64,000 nt of DNA from Erigeron canadensis (lineage: Eukaryota; Streptophyta; Magnoliopsida; Asterales; Asteraceae). Under the pieces are notes generated by a model. That model ran no database searches, was not told the DNA's origin, and saw nothing but the letters and a program-made list of their open reading frames with translations. Shown piece by piece: positions 11,742 through 22,011 of the stretch (position 1 is its first letter; each line of letters begins with the position of its first letter). The stretch covers positions 10,104,501-10,168,500 of the forward strand of contig NC_057768.1 in assembly GCF_010389155.1 (NCBI RefSeq), written 5' to 3'. The translations under genes were made by a program, and so were the position numbers.

Positions 11742-11984
11742 AGTGGTATCAATTGAAAGTGCGGTTTGGACCGATTAAATCACGATCTAACAACATCTAA
11801 GTGTGCAGAATCCACTTAGATTTGTCTTTGAAGTTTCTGGTAAATTATGAACATATAATGACGAATTAAACAAAGAACAAGAGATATAAAACGAATTCCT
11901 TTATTAATCAGTCACCTCGATTACAATACAATTCTAGAGGCTGGTCGTGATGAAGAGAAGGCTTCATCAAGGTCGTGATGACGT
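11742..11984 (+). other. Residual leader of B with degenerate PBS
   Basis: AGTGGTATCA then ATTGAAAG, so only the first eight bases of the tRNA-Met PBS remain. The next 230 bp do not match the leader of C or E. At about 11985 the sequence switches to the minus-strand reverse transcriptase of E, which marks a deletion or rearrangement junction. Confidence 0.6.
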
Positions 11985-12124
11985 CAATTCGGGTTCTTTA
12001 CCTCTAGGCACATCTACTAACTCCCAAACTCCAATTTTTTCAAATTGAGCTAATTCTTCTTGCATAGCTTCAACCCAACATGGATCTTGAAGTGCTGCCT
12101 TAACATTCTTAGGTTCTACTTGTG
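11985..12124 (-). pseudogene. E: start of the reverse transcriptase region
   Basis: The minus-strand reading contains [44 protein letters not shown] sequence, the conserved entry into the Copia RT domain (family motif W..AM..E...), nearly identical to C at 55020-55155. It is cut at 11985. An open frame at 11967-12257 is a chimera of this piece and the LTR of F and is not a gene. Confidence 0.85.
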
Positions 12125-12403
12125 TGTAATATAGCATAAATCGTTCGTGTTCGGGTGCGGAAGTAAGGTGAATAACAATGGTGGATGTGTGTGTGTTAGT
12201 GTGTGTATTGAGAGAGACGACCTGTGTGTGTGGAAAGCTTGGAAATATTATTAGCAAAATGTGATCAAAGGTTACAAAAGGTTAAGGCTTGAGGGGTATT
12301 TATACTCTAAGTAAATACATAAGCTCCCCCTCAACCTTATATTACATATACAAAATAACAAAGATAAGGAAATACAACTAAGCACTATTTTGAATTTCTA
12401 ACA
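12125..12403 (-). repeat. 3' LTR of F and adjacent polypurine tract
   Basis: Plus strand TGTAATATAGC to ATTTCTAACA, 279 bp, followed by TTCTCCCCCTTAGTGC (12404-12419), the complement of a PPT. The TATA box is at 12297-12304 (minus strand TATAAATA). Compared with 21733-22011 I see two substitutions. Confidence 0.95.
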
Positions 12404-12433
12404 TTCTCCCCCTTAGTGCTTGGTTGTCTTTAA

Positions 12434-13492
12434 TCAGTTCCTCCTGTTCCTCCTCCTTCTTTTCTCAGCTCGTCTTTTCTTGTTCTTTCTTTTCTTGTAA
12501 TCTTGAGCTGCTTTTGATGTAGATGGTTTATCTTTCATAGAATTCCAAAAAGCTCTCTTCTTGTAACTATTCCAAGAGTCATTCCAATACCTCTTGGGAA
12601 TGAAATGCCAGTTAGCACCTTCTGGACGTTCATCGGGCAATCTGATATTATCTTGAAAGTTAACTGGAGGAATATTATGAGGACCTCGTTCATGACTTGG
12701 ATACCAAAGAACCCATGAACCTGTCTCCGTATGAATGATTCCTTCTCTTGGTCTAATAGTTCTGGCAGCTATAAGATCTCTAACTCTTTGACGCATATCA
12801 ATTGTTTCTTGAATCCTTCTTATGTGTCTTTCTCTTTGAATCTGGATGTTTTCATTTTCACTAGGATCAGGATTATCATGTATGGCTCTGAGGAAGAATA
12901 AGCAATATTTCAAAGTGCCATCTGAATACTTAGGAAGATCAGATGCACGGACAAAGATTTTTCCTATGAAGCTGTTAATGAAAACAAATCCATCCAATTC
13001 TTCTATTGGATCTCCAATCTGATAAGAATTCAACTCATAACCTCCTGCTCTCTGATTTGGTCTCGTGAGATTGATTCTTCTTGTTCTCCTTTCTAGACCA
13101 ATCTGGAAATCATTAAACTCGTAATATCTGATTAAAGCCTGAATGTGACTCTTCAGAGCTTCATAAGCAAGGAGTTGATCTGGAGTCTTTGTAATCAAAT
13201 GAGCATACTGGTTGTAGAGAAAGAGGATGTCAGAGATTGACAAGTATTGGAAAGATTCTTCATGAACAGCCTAAATGTGACCATCAGCTCTTTGAACTCT
13301 AAATCGGACAAGTCTTTGGTTCTGATACTTGATAGGAGCCATCAATGTCAACACACTTGTGATTGGATTCTGGAACTGATTATACCACTCTTCACTTCTT
13401 ACTGTGCTTTCAGCATTCATCATTTCTAAGTATGCATCCCTTTGATTTTGATGTCTGAAAAGAAAGAATGCTCTCAACCTATTCAAGGTCAT
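12434..13492 (-). pseudogene. F aORF, C-terminal part with basic tail
   Basis: Two same-frame pieces (13271-13492 and 12434-13243) separated by one stop. The protein has an IYEL/YYEF-rich helical region, a stretch with WVLWYPSHERG and WHFIPKRYWNDSW, and ends in a dense Lys/Arg tail (KKRKNKKRRAEKRRRRNRRN). A tail like this suggests nuclear or RNA/DNA binding rather than a membrane protein; no hydrophobic segment is visible. It is offset by one frame from the middle part, so a frameshift lies near 13500-13560. Function unknown. Confidence 0.7.
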
Positions 13493-13560
13493 GTTGAGTC
13501 TTTCCTCAGATGAGCAGAAAATCGGGAAGGCTCTTTCTTCAATGTATCTTGCCCTGCATA

Positions 13561-16035
13561 CTAACTCTTGACATTCAAATCTAGCATTTGTGCATAATTC
13601 TCATAAAAATACCCTTCATTGATTTGCCAGATTTTGTCTCGAGTGATTCTTGGATGTCTAATACCCATGCTAAGCTCTCTTGGAGTGTCAAGATTATTTG
13701 TATCTCTCAGATCATAGACAATCTCTTTAAAGATATCTTTCTCAAATTGTTCTTGAGACATAGCAGGTCTTGGTGGAGCATCATTAGAATCATCCGAATC
13801 AGAATCACTGTCATCATCAGTCCTATTCCCTGGTTGAAACGGATCAGGATCACTGGATTGATCAGAACTTGATGTAGTTGAGTAGTAGTGAGAGATGTAT
13901 TTAACAAGTGGAGGCAGATCATCTGAATCAGAATTATGAACTTGATGAGCTTGAGATGATGAAGGAATATCTACACTTTGACTTTGGTCTTGATTTCCTT
14001 CTGTTATATCTTGAACACTTGCTTCTTGTGTTGTATTATGACCTTCTCCACTATCTTGAACATTTTTCTCCCCCTCAGGTTGATCATCCGGATTTTGATC
14101 ATCCCGACTCCTTAAGATAGTGGCCGGTCGACATTGTTGTTCAAGCTCAGTTAATCTCTTTCGAAGAGCTTCAGTTTCATCCTTTTGAGTAGTATCAGTA
14201 TCCAAGAAATGTTGATATGAAAGAATTGAATGATAGATGGCTTTCTTTGGTGGGTTGAGATTAGGCTCTTCAGATCTTAATCGACGAAGTACTACCATAA
14301 TGAGAGTATCAGTGGATATACCACTTTCATGAAGCCTATTAGCAGTATAGTCATTCAAATAAGTATCACTAAGATTAGATTCTGACGAAGATGAAGAACT
14401 TGCAGAATAATCAGGAGAATCAGGATCAGGAAATGATTGTTGAGTTGATGAATGAGTCACAAGATTACGAACAATCGGAGATAATGTTACCACAGCTGGA
14501 GATTCAGAAATTGGAGTATCAGGAATAACAGAAGTTGATACATCAGTAGTTCCAAATGGTTCTACTGAGTGACCTGACGACATCATGACTGTCACAGGAT
14601 TTCCTGTTGGTTCAAGAGTTTGAACAACAGTTGATGATTCGGCTTCACAACTAGAATCCTTTGGAAAGTGGACAAACATAACACCGGTGTCACTTAGATC
14701 AACCGTTAAACCCAAAGCACGAATAGCCGCAGCAACCGCTCGAGCTCGAGAGAGTTCAAACTGTCGCTGAGCCAATTCAGCTACACGGGTGCCTTCATTC
14801 AAAGCTGGCATAATGTTAGCAATGGAAGGACTTCCAAACAATCCTTGAGAGAGCACTAAAGCCGAGCTCTCTATGTTTGTTCCGGCAGCATCACCTAGAT
14901 GTGCAGATGGTACAACAATCGGTGTAAGTGTCCTAGGGGTACTAGACAAACGTGCAGAATCGAAAGTCAAGAGAGGGGCAGATGTCTCTTTATCTTCAAC
15001 ATCCACAGACTCTGAAGGAGACTGGGATGGATTACATGGATTTTGCCCATGCAGAAATGAGACGTCAGTCTGTAGAGAGACTTCCGAATGGCTAGTGGAG
15101 GTTTGACCGTGCAAGAGTTAGGAGCTCTTGTCTTCTATCCTAGGTCGAACCCGGCGATTATATGTTGTTTGAACTAATGGAAGGCCAACGTTTTCTTTAT
15201 GCCTTATACCTAGCCCGGACCTCTCATCCTCTCTAACATTTTTGACTCCTCCCTCATTTCCACCTTGTTCCTCCGGGATGTCCATTACATCATCAGCAAA
15301 TTGATTGGCTTCATTATCAGATGAATCAATATCAGAATCAGCCACATCTTCTAGTTTAGCTCGGGAGAAACGATCATACTCAAAGCGAGATCTTTTGAAT
15401 GTTTTCTTTTTGATATTAACAGGAATGGACTTCCTGCGGCCTTGAAAGTATGTCGGTGGAGGAGATAGGAAAACAGTTGTAGAAATTGTTGATGAAGGAA
15501 TTTGAGTTGGAATTGATTGTGATTGAGGCATTGCTGGGGGTTCTGGTGTTAGAATTTCTGGTAGTGGAGTTGTTTGAATTGGTGAAGAATGTCTTTGTGG
15601 TGATGGTGTTCTTGGTGATGGTGATCTTCTGATATTTGAAGTTTTAGGAGGTGGTGATCGAATAGGTCTTGGAGTCCCAGACTCAGAGATAGTATCCTCA
15701 GAAGATGTTGGAGAAGAAGGTTCAACTCGTGTTTTTCTTTTCAATTGCTTTTTCTTTAAAGAACTTCCTTTCTTCTTCTTTTGTTGATGTACTTTCTTAC
15801 TCAACTTTATCACAAACATTTCACCTCTTTGTTTCTTACTCTTTGGCCTACCTGAACTGGATTCACCCTCACTCTCTTTTCTTTTCCTCTTAGACCCCTC
15901 ACTTGGCAACCTATGCACAACTTGGGTAGGAACCGAGAGGCTTTCCGGTCCTAGAGTTGTTCTAATCCAGTCCAGATATGCCTTCTTGGCATCATCAGCA
16001 TCAGGAACCATATCAAGTAAAAATGATGGAATCAA
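13561..16035 (-). pseudogene. F aORF, middle part (low-complexity, Ser/Asp-rich)
   Basis: Same frame as the N-terminal part; stops occur at about 16180, between the two halves (15115-15117), and at 13561. The first half (15118-16035) starts near YLDWIRTTLGPESL and becomes Lys-rich (SKKVHQQKKKKGSS, KRKRKESE) and Pro/Ser-rich (PSPRTPSPQR). The second half (13561-15114) is Ser/Thr/Asp-rich, with SSSSSSESNLSD and DDDSDSDSDDSND acidic runs and an ALRKRLTELEQQ helix. It looks intrinsically disordered. No enzyme motif. It links the globular N-terminal domain to the basic C-terminus. Confidence 0.7.
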
Positions 16036-16182
16036 ATAAGAATAGTTAGGGATACCAGAGTCTCTAACAAACTTGAATGGATGAGTAACAACTTTCCCTG
16101 TTTCAAGAAGTCTTGGAATATGCTTCTTGTTCCTGATTATACTTCGGACAATTGCTGAGAGAAATCTTATGAAAGGAATATA

Positions 16183-16911
16183 CTACTTAGGAGCAGATAT
16201 TTTTCCATTTACTGCAACTATCAGCTGATCCCAAAGAAGTTGAGCAATGTTGTAGTTCTGATTGAAAACAAACCCATAAAATATATACAACATTGTCTGG
16301 GTCAAGTTATCCATTCCTGTTGTATATGGATGTAAACAGTTGCTGAGAACAGAAAACACATAGTACCAAATTCTTGGTAACTTCTTCAGCTTAAAATCAG
16401 TTGTCTTTGTCAAAGGACCATCATAACCAAGTGATATCAAGGCAACAAACATCACATCATTTGACTCAAATACATCATAATCATTTCTCCCATTTGAGTT
16501 TGCTTCTGGTAGCCTTAAATATCTTCTGAAATCATCTAAATTGAATTTGAAGTCAAATGTATTCTCTCCAGAATGAAGTTCAAATTGAAAATGGCCTTGT
16601 CTACGAAGTTCTGGAGATTTAGCTTTGGCTTTAGTCCTTGTTGAAGATGGATCATGTGGTTGCACAAAGATAATAGATCTCCACATGTCAAATAAATATG
16701 ATTCAGCTAGATCAACATCTACTGTTAGAGCATGAGTAAGAGGATGATTGTGGAAGATTGCTGAAATTATTGGAAAGACGGGAGCATTGAAAGGATCATT
16801 CAGATATCGATTATTTCTCATATTGATGGAATTTCCGGCTGTAAGAATTTCTTCTATTGATTCATTAATGGCAATCTCTTCATCATGTCTAACCTCCTCT
16901 TGATGATCCAT
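16183..16911 (-). pseudogene. F aORF, N-terminal globular domain
   Basis: Starts at ATG 16911 (MDHQEEVRHDEE); the open frame reaches 17043 but the upstream residues look like untranslated DNA. The pattern is: HPLTHALTVDVDLAESYLFDMW, a beta-rich FQFELHSGENTFDFKFNLDDFRRYLRLPEA, then LGYDGPLTKTTDFKLKKLPRIWYYVFSVLSNCLHPYTTGMDNL, then FNQNYNIAQLLWDQL. The same order of motifs is recognisable in the aORF products of D (39565-40120) and C (50269-50726). I know this domain as a frequent C-terminal partner of Copia polyproteins in daisy-family genomes; its role is not established. Confidence 0.75.
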
Positions 16912-17004
16912 TATTTTTATAATTTTCTGTTTTAAGACATAAAAACTTTTAACAGAAACAGAAAAATAATATTTGAATAGCAAATAACAAGGTTCATACA
17001 AACA

Positions 17005-17262
17005 ATTTATATAAGATACAAAGAGGTTCACAAAGACGATCAACTCAGTATATCCTTTATAAATTATTTGTTATGAGAAAATAAACACAGAATAGTTAAA
17101 TACATATTTTCCATATATAAGTTTACAAAGAAGTTCACAAAGGCGATCAATTCTTTGTACTCTTATATACTTTGATATGTATATAACTTTGAAAATAATA
17201 TATAATCATATAAATATGATATATTTGAGAATAATAAAGAAGTACACAAAGGCGTTCGATTC
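17005..17262. repeat. Three-copy tandem repeat upstream of the F aORF
   Basis: Copies of roughly 110-120 bp marked by TTCACAAAGACGATCAACTC (near 17027), TTCACAAAGGCGATCAATTC (near 17134) and TACACAAAGGCGTTCGATTC (near 17242), each followed by AT-rich spacer. They lie 100-330 bp upstream of the aORF start. Confidence 0.75.
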
Positions 17263-17382
17263 CTCATATTCCAAAATATATGACAATTATATGATCATAC
17301 AAAACAGTTTGTCACACCACACAAGAATAAAAGTAAAATAAAAATTTTGAAAGGAAAAAAAATTTCTAAGTATAAAATCAGA

Positions 17383-18067
17383 ATGATCTAAATTTAGATC
17401 GTTCTGAGTAAAACTCAGTTAAAAGTAAATGAAACGATCTAAATTTAGATCGTTTTGAAAGATTTAAAGAAGGAATAATGAAGTATGAAAACTGAAGATG
17501 AAACGATCTAAAAGAGATCGTGTTAAACCTTTATTTGAGAAAAAGTTTAAGTAAAGAAAAAAGGAAGTAAAACGATCTAAAAATAGATCGTTTTAAGTTT
17601 TTCATGCGAGAGAAAAAAATGTTAAGTATGGGAAAGAAAAAGTAAAACGATCTAAAAGAGATCGTTTTAGGTTTTGTTAAAAACTTTTGAAGTGAAGAAA
17701 AATGAAACGATCTAATTTAGATCCTTTTGGAAAAATTTTGAGAAAAACTTCACTTCTCTTTTAAAGATTTTCTAACACTTTAAAAATATAAAGTGAAATC
17801 AAATTCATGATTTCTCCTTACACTTAAAAGTATCAGATTTGAGCGAACCGAATTCATAAGAATTCAGTTACCCATCAATCGAATTCCAAACTTATTCTCA
17901 AACCACACAGCGTTCAGACCCAAGAACGATCCAAATTAGATCATTTTGGTCTCAGTCTCAAGGGTTTAACAGAGAAATAACATGAAAAGAACATAAAAGG
18001 TGAATGGTAAACTTGTTTTACTTCCAAGTCGTTTAGAAATCAAAACGATCTAAATTTAGATCGTTTT
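17383..18067. repeat. Cluster of eight palindromic GATCTAAATTTAGATC motifs
   Basis: Near-palindromes around the core CGATCT..AGATCG at about 17383-17404, 17432-17456, 17501-17523, 17569-17594, 17644-17668, 17704-17727, 17923-17947 and 18042-18067. Most have flanking AAA and TTTT, extending the inverted repeat. Centres vary (AAATTTAG, AAAAGAG, AAAAATAG) while the CGATCT/AGATCG arms are kept, as expected if base pairing matters. They lie between the Gag-like ORF and the aORF. Confidence 0.85.
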
Positions 18068-18479
18068 AGAATCAAACAACTCTAAAATAAAATATTTTTG
18101 CCAAACACTTTTCAGTTAGCCAGACATACATCTAAATCCACATTCAATGGATCAAACTGCAATTTGAGCATGGCATAACATTCATCCCTAGCCAAACTAA
18201 CATTATCATTACACAACTTATCTAAACTAAAACGCATCATACCTTTTAAACACACACTCTGATCATTTTTTTTCAAGAACAAGGGGGAAGGGTTTTTGAA
18301 TTTTCAAAATCATCAAACAAAGCATTTAAATATGTAGTAATCATTTACACATATCCTAAACAAGCTTCTAATTCACACAGTCAACACAGAAGTACTAACA
18401 TAAATGAGAAATTCAAGAAAAATTGAAAAAATGAAATCTACATTCAAACCGAGATAGTACCTGTGGATGTGATTGAAAT

Positions 18480-18790
18480 TTGATGATGTTTTGGAAAGAA
18501 ATGATCACCAAAACGATTTGGAACAAGACCCTTATCTTCTTTTGATGATCAGCAACAAAAAGTTTTATGAAGATTTTTAGTGAGAGAGTTAGTGAGTTTA
18601 CGGGTATACGTGAACAGATAAGAAAAGAAAAAAATTGTTTTTCCCTCCTTAAGGAGAAAGAAAAAGGAAAATGGGTCGGGTCAGGCTGATTTGATCGGAT
18701 TTGGTTATTTGGGTCGGTTATGGACTTGATTGATATTGGGCTTGACTTGTTTTTGGGCTTTTTCATATAACAGATTTCTAAAACTAGAAT
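18480..18790 (-). promoter_or_regulatory. Promoter-like segment upstream of the F aORF
   Basis: Read on the minus strand: GCCCAA and AAGCCCAATATC boxes (site II-like TGGGCY in inverse, about 18735-18765), a CT-rich stretch (about 18640-18660), a CTCACTAACTCTCTCACT leader (about 18580-18600), and CACATCCACAG followed by GTACTATCTCGG (around 18450-18470), which looks like a 5' splice site. This arrangement resembles the start of an ordinary plant gene with a leader intron that would span the palindrome cluster. It is an inference from sequence only. Confidence 0.4.
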
Positions 18791-19015
18791 AAACAAACAA
18801 AACAAAACAAACAAAAATATTTTTATGAGTTTTTAAATTTTCTATTTTTATATTTTGTTTTTCTGAAATAACAATGAGTTTCTAATCAAATAGTGCAAAT
18901 ACACAAACTCCCCTTCGATTTATGAATTATTCTTTCTCTCCCCCTCAAACATTGCATGATATAAAACATATTGCACGTAAGCATAGCAACAGACCTTTAT
19001 TACCTACAAAAAAAA

Positions 19016-20721
19016 TTAAGTTGTTTTTGGTACCCACTGTTGAATGGGTCCTTTTGGATTAGAAAAATTGGTCATGGTATTGTTTGAATATTTGGGATTC
19101 TGTTTCTTTGGATTTTTGACAGTGAACCAACCATACTGATCCCTATAAATAGTTATACCCTTAGATGTTTCTTTTGTGAGGAAAACTTGATTAGTTTTTG
19201 ACATCTTGGATATTGTACAATTTTTAGAGATAGTTTTAAGAGCAGAGGTTCTAGAAACAGATGAAACATGAACCTTAATGGTGTTCTTGCCTTTGACAGT
19301 TGGTGCAAGCTGACTTTTGGGTGAGTAAAATGAAGTTGGAGCAATCTTAGATTTAGATTCCTTCTTTGATTCAACTTTAGGCTTTTTGAAATAAAGTTGT
19401 TTAACTCCTTTTTCAATTTTTGATTGACTTTTTGGTTGAGAACCAGTTTTGATAGTCATCTTTTCAATCAATGCTTTTGCTTTAGCCTTAAGATTTTAAG
19501 GGATCTCAGTTTTATGCTCTAAAATCACTTTACTTTTGTCATTAGGTGTGATCACAGGGGTTTCAAAAGAATGTACCTTTTTGACAGAAGCAAGACGTTT
19601 AGCCTTCAAAGCTTGAATTTTCTCTTCAATCTTGAAAAATGAAGATAACATTGTTTTGGACATATCTTGAATTTCTTGAGAAGAGAAGCTTTCATCCTGC
19701 AACACTTTTGTAGAATTCTCACTCCCATTGGATGGAGTGGAGCAATCATCAGAATTATGATTCATCATCATATGGGTAGGGGTGGTCTCACTTACCTTTG
19801 GGGAATAATCTTGAGTTTTCAGATGTTCAATGACCTTTTGTTGAGACTCAACTTTTTGTTTTAGGTTTTCAATTTCTTTTTCCAATATGGTAGTTGGAAT
19901 ATAAGCTCTGTGAGAAATTGATTGTGAAGACACTTGTTGAGACTCATTTTGTTTCATTGAAATGTTGTCTATTTCTTCTAACTCATAAATTGATCTGTTA
20001 TGAGTTTTCTTGTAAGTATCATTAAGAGCAACATAATCAATGTTTATTTGAGTTGGTTTTGGTCTTTCAACATCATCTGACTCAAAATCATCCTCAGATG
20101 GTCTGATGAATTCTTGAATCATGCCAAGGCGAAGAAATTTTGTTCTATTTTGTAGATTTTCACTTGATAGAACAAAATGTTTGCTTTCAAATCCTCAACT
20201 TGTTTTTGAAGAGTTTCAATTTCAAATCCTTTGAGAAAACAAGAACTGTTTAAGTCAGAAATCTGTCTTTCATGTTTTTCACAATTTGGTCTCATATCTT
20301 TCATTTTGTTTGTGAGAAACTCAACATCTGCTTGTCTTACATTTGCTCTTATCCGTTCATTGGTTTTCTCAAGCTGTAAGGTCTCAATGGTTTGCTTGAG
20401 TGAATGGATAGTCTTTTAAAGGTCTTGACATTTATTAGTTAAATGTGCATTGGGTGAAACAACTTGAGAACTGTTACTTGACAACTGCATTTCTTTCAAA
20501 GAGTCATAGTTAACTTTGAGAGCATCATGAGCTATTGAGAGTTGAGAAAAATCTTCGTTAAGTTTATCAAACTCTTGTTTAGCTATTTTCAAATTTGTTT
20601 TCAAAGTAAGATTTTGCATTGTCCAAGTATCAGCAGTTGTTTGAAGAGACAAGTAGTCAGTTTGAGTAAAAACTTGTACCTCTCTTGATGAAATGTCTGA
20701 ATTGATGTTGATTGTTGTCAT
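19016..20721 (-). pseudogene. F Gag-like coiled-coil ORF
   Basis: Begins at ATG 20721 (MTTININSDISSREVQ). Mostly open, with stops near 20416 and 19496 and one frameshift near 20120. The protein is rich in heptad-like Leu/Lys/Glu segments (LKTNLKIAKQEFDKLNEDFS, ENLKQKVESQQKVIEHLK), then basic (KPKVESKKESKSK), and ends KGPIQQWVPKTT. In Copia polyproteins a phrase like GP...WVPK stands just before the protease, so this appears to be the Gag C-terminal region, ending exactly where pol should start. The UBN2 capsid domain and CCHC knuckle are absent. Confidence 0.7.
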
Positions 20722-20770
20722 TTGAAATGATTGAATTACAACTTAAAAAAACTTGATTTAGAAAATGAAA

Positions 20771-21280
20771 CTAAAAATTTAGATCGTTTTAGATTTTTGA
20801 AAAAAAATTTCTAAGTATTTAAAAAATGAAACTAGAACGATCTAAATTAGATCGTTTTAGAATCTGAAAAAAAATTTCTAAATGATGAAAAGATGAAAGA
20901 AGAAAGAAAAGAAAAAGAAATGTTCTAAAAGAAATCGTTTTGAGAAATTGTAGAGAAGAGTTGGAACGATCTAAATTTAGATCGTTTTAACAATTTTGGG
21001 TGAAAAATTTTTAAGTATGAAAACTTTGAAAAATTTGGCAAATTAACACTATGATTTGGAAGTTTTTGAGCAAAACCAATCTCATGGAGATTAGTTACCC
21101 AAGGAAGAGTGTGATTCCCAATCACAACAACTTCAGAATCACGATCCACACAACACACAATTTACACAGAATTACACAAGCTAGAACGATATAAATTAGA
21201 TCGTTTTAACTTCAAAATGGTCCAAAAACAAGAACGATCTAAAAGAGATCGTTTTAGTTCCTCCAACAGAGATCGTTTTG
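20771..21280. repeat. Second cluster of GATCTAAATTTAGATC-type motifs in the F leader
   Basis: Full or near-full palindromes at about 20833-20857, 20962-20989, 21183-21208 and 21231-21256, with half or worn sites at 20771-20790, 20920-20941 and 21269-21280. They lie between the PBS and the Gag-like ORF, in the untranslated leader. Same arms (CGATCT/AGATCG) as the cluster at 17383-18067. Confidence 0.85.
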
Positions 21281-21718
21281 GTATACCTGTACATACAAAC
21301 AGAACAGATAAAACAAACGGTTTTTGATACAAAATTGATCAATTCTCACTCAGTTTTGAGAATTAGGATGTGATCCAAACATCAAAATGCTCAGAAAATG
21401 ATTGCGCACAACCTTATAAACAATTCCATATCTCAAATCAACTTAATTGTGAAAATCAAATTTTGATCAAATTTTCTAAAATTTTGATTTTTAATCAAAA
21501 CTTTGAATTTGATTCTGAAACTTAACAGGATGTTTTGAAATATGATTTGGAATGTATTTGTGAACAAAAATTTGAAAATTGAACAGAAATTAAATGTAAG
21601 TTGTTGAAGAACAGAAATGGCGGCAATAGTTTCTTTGAACACGACGAAGAAGAATTTGAACAAATATTCAATGAATCTGTATTGAATCTGTTCTGGATCG
21701 TCAACAGAATGTTGTTTT

Positions 21719-21730
21719 GCTCTGATACCA
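21719..21730 (-). other. Primer binding site of F
   Basis: Plus strand GCTCTGATACCA, complement of the tRNA-Met site, two bases from the LTR start at 21733. Confidence 0.9.
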
Positions 21731-21732
21731 CA

Positions 21733-22011
21733 TGTAATATAGCTTAAATCGTTCGTGTTCGGGTGCGAAAGTAAGGTGAATAACAATGGTGGATGTGTGT
21801 GTGTTAGTGTGTGTATTGAGAGAGACGACCTGTGTGTGTGGAAAGCTTGGAAATATTATTAGCAAAATGTGATCAAAGGTTACAAAAGGTTAAGGCTTGA
21901 GGGGTATTTATACTCTAAGTAAATACATAAGCTCCCCCTCAACCTTATATTACATATACAAAATAACAAAGATAAGGAAATACAACTAAGCACTATTTTG
22001 AATTTCTAACA
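21733..22011 (-). repeat. 5' LTR of F
   Basis: 279 bp, TGTAATATAGC to ATTTCTAACA, TATA box at 21905-21912 (minus-strand TATAAATA). Nearly identical to 12125-12403. Confidence 0.95.

Larger units (their letters stand above)
12125..22011 (-). mobile_element. Non-autonomous Copia-like element F (9.9 kb, no pol)
   Basis: Two 279-bp LTRs that differ at only about two positions, target duplication TTGTG on both sides (12120-12124 and 22012-22016), tRNA-Met PBS at the right and a PPT at the left. Inside, from 5' to 3' on the minus strand: palindrome-rich leader, coiled-coil Gag-like ORF, palindrome-rich spacer with a promoter-like segment, and a 4.5 kb aORF. No protease, integrase, RT or RNase H motif is found anywhere, so it must have depended on another element. 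Low LTR divergence means it moved recently. Confidence 0.9.

Noticed and set aside
11967..12257. 96-residue open frame on the minus strand
   Set aside because: Joins the LTR of F to the RT start of E and to the B leader; no single origin.
17383..18067. CRISPR-like or tRNA-like interpretation of the regularly repeated palindromes
   Set aside because: Plant nuclear DNA, spacers vary in length and content, and units are short inverted repeats within a retrotransposon; neither a CRISPR array nor tRNA genes.
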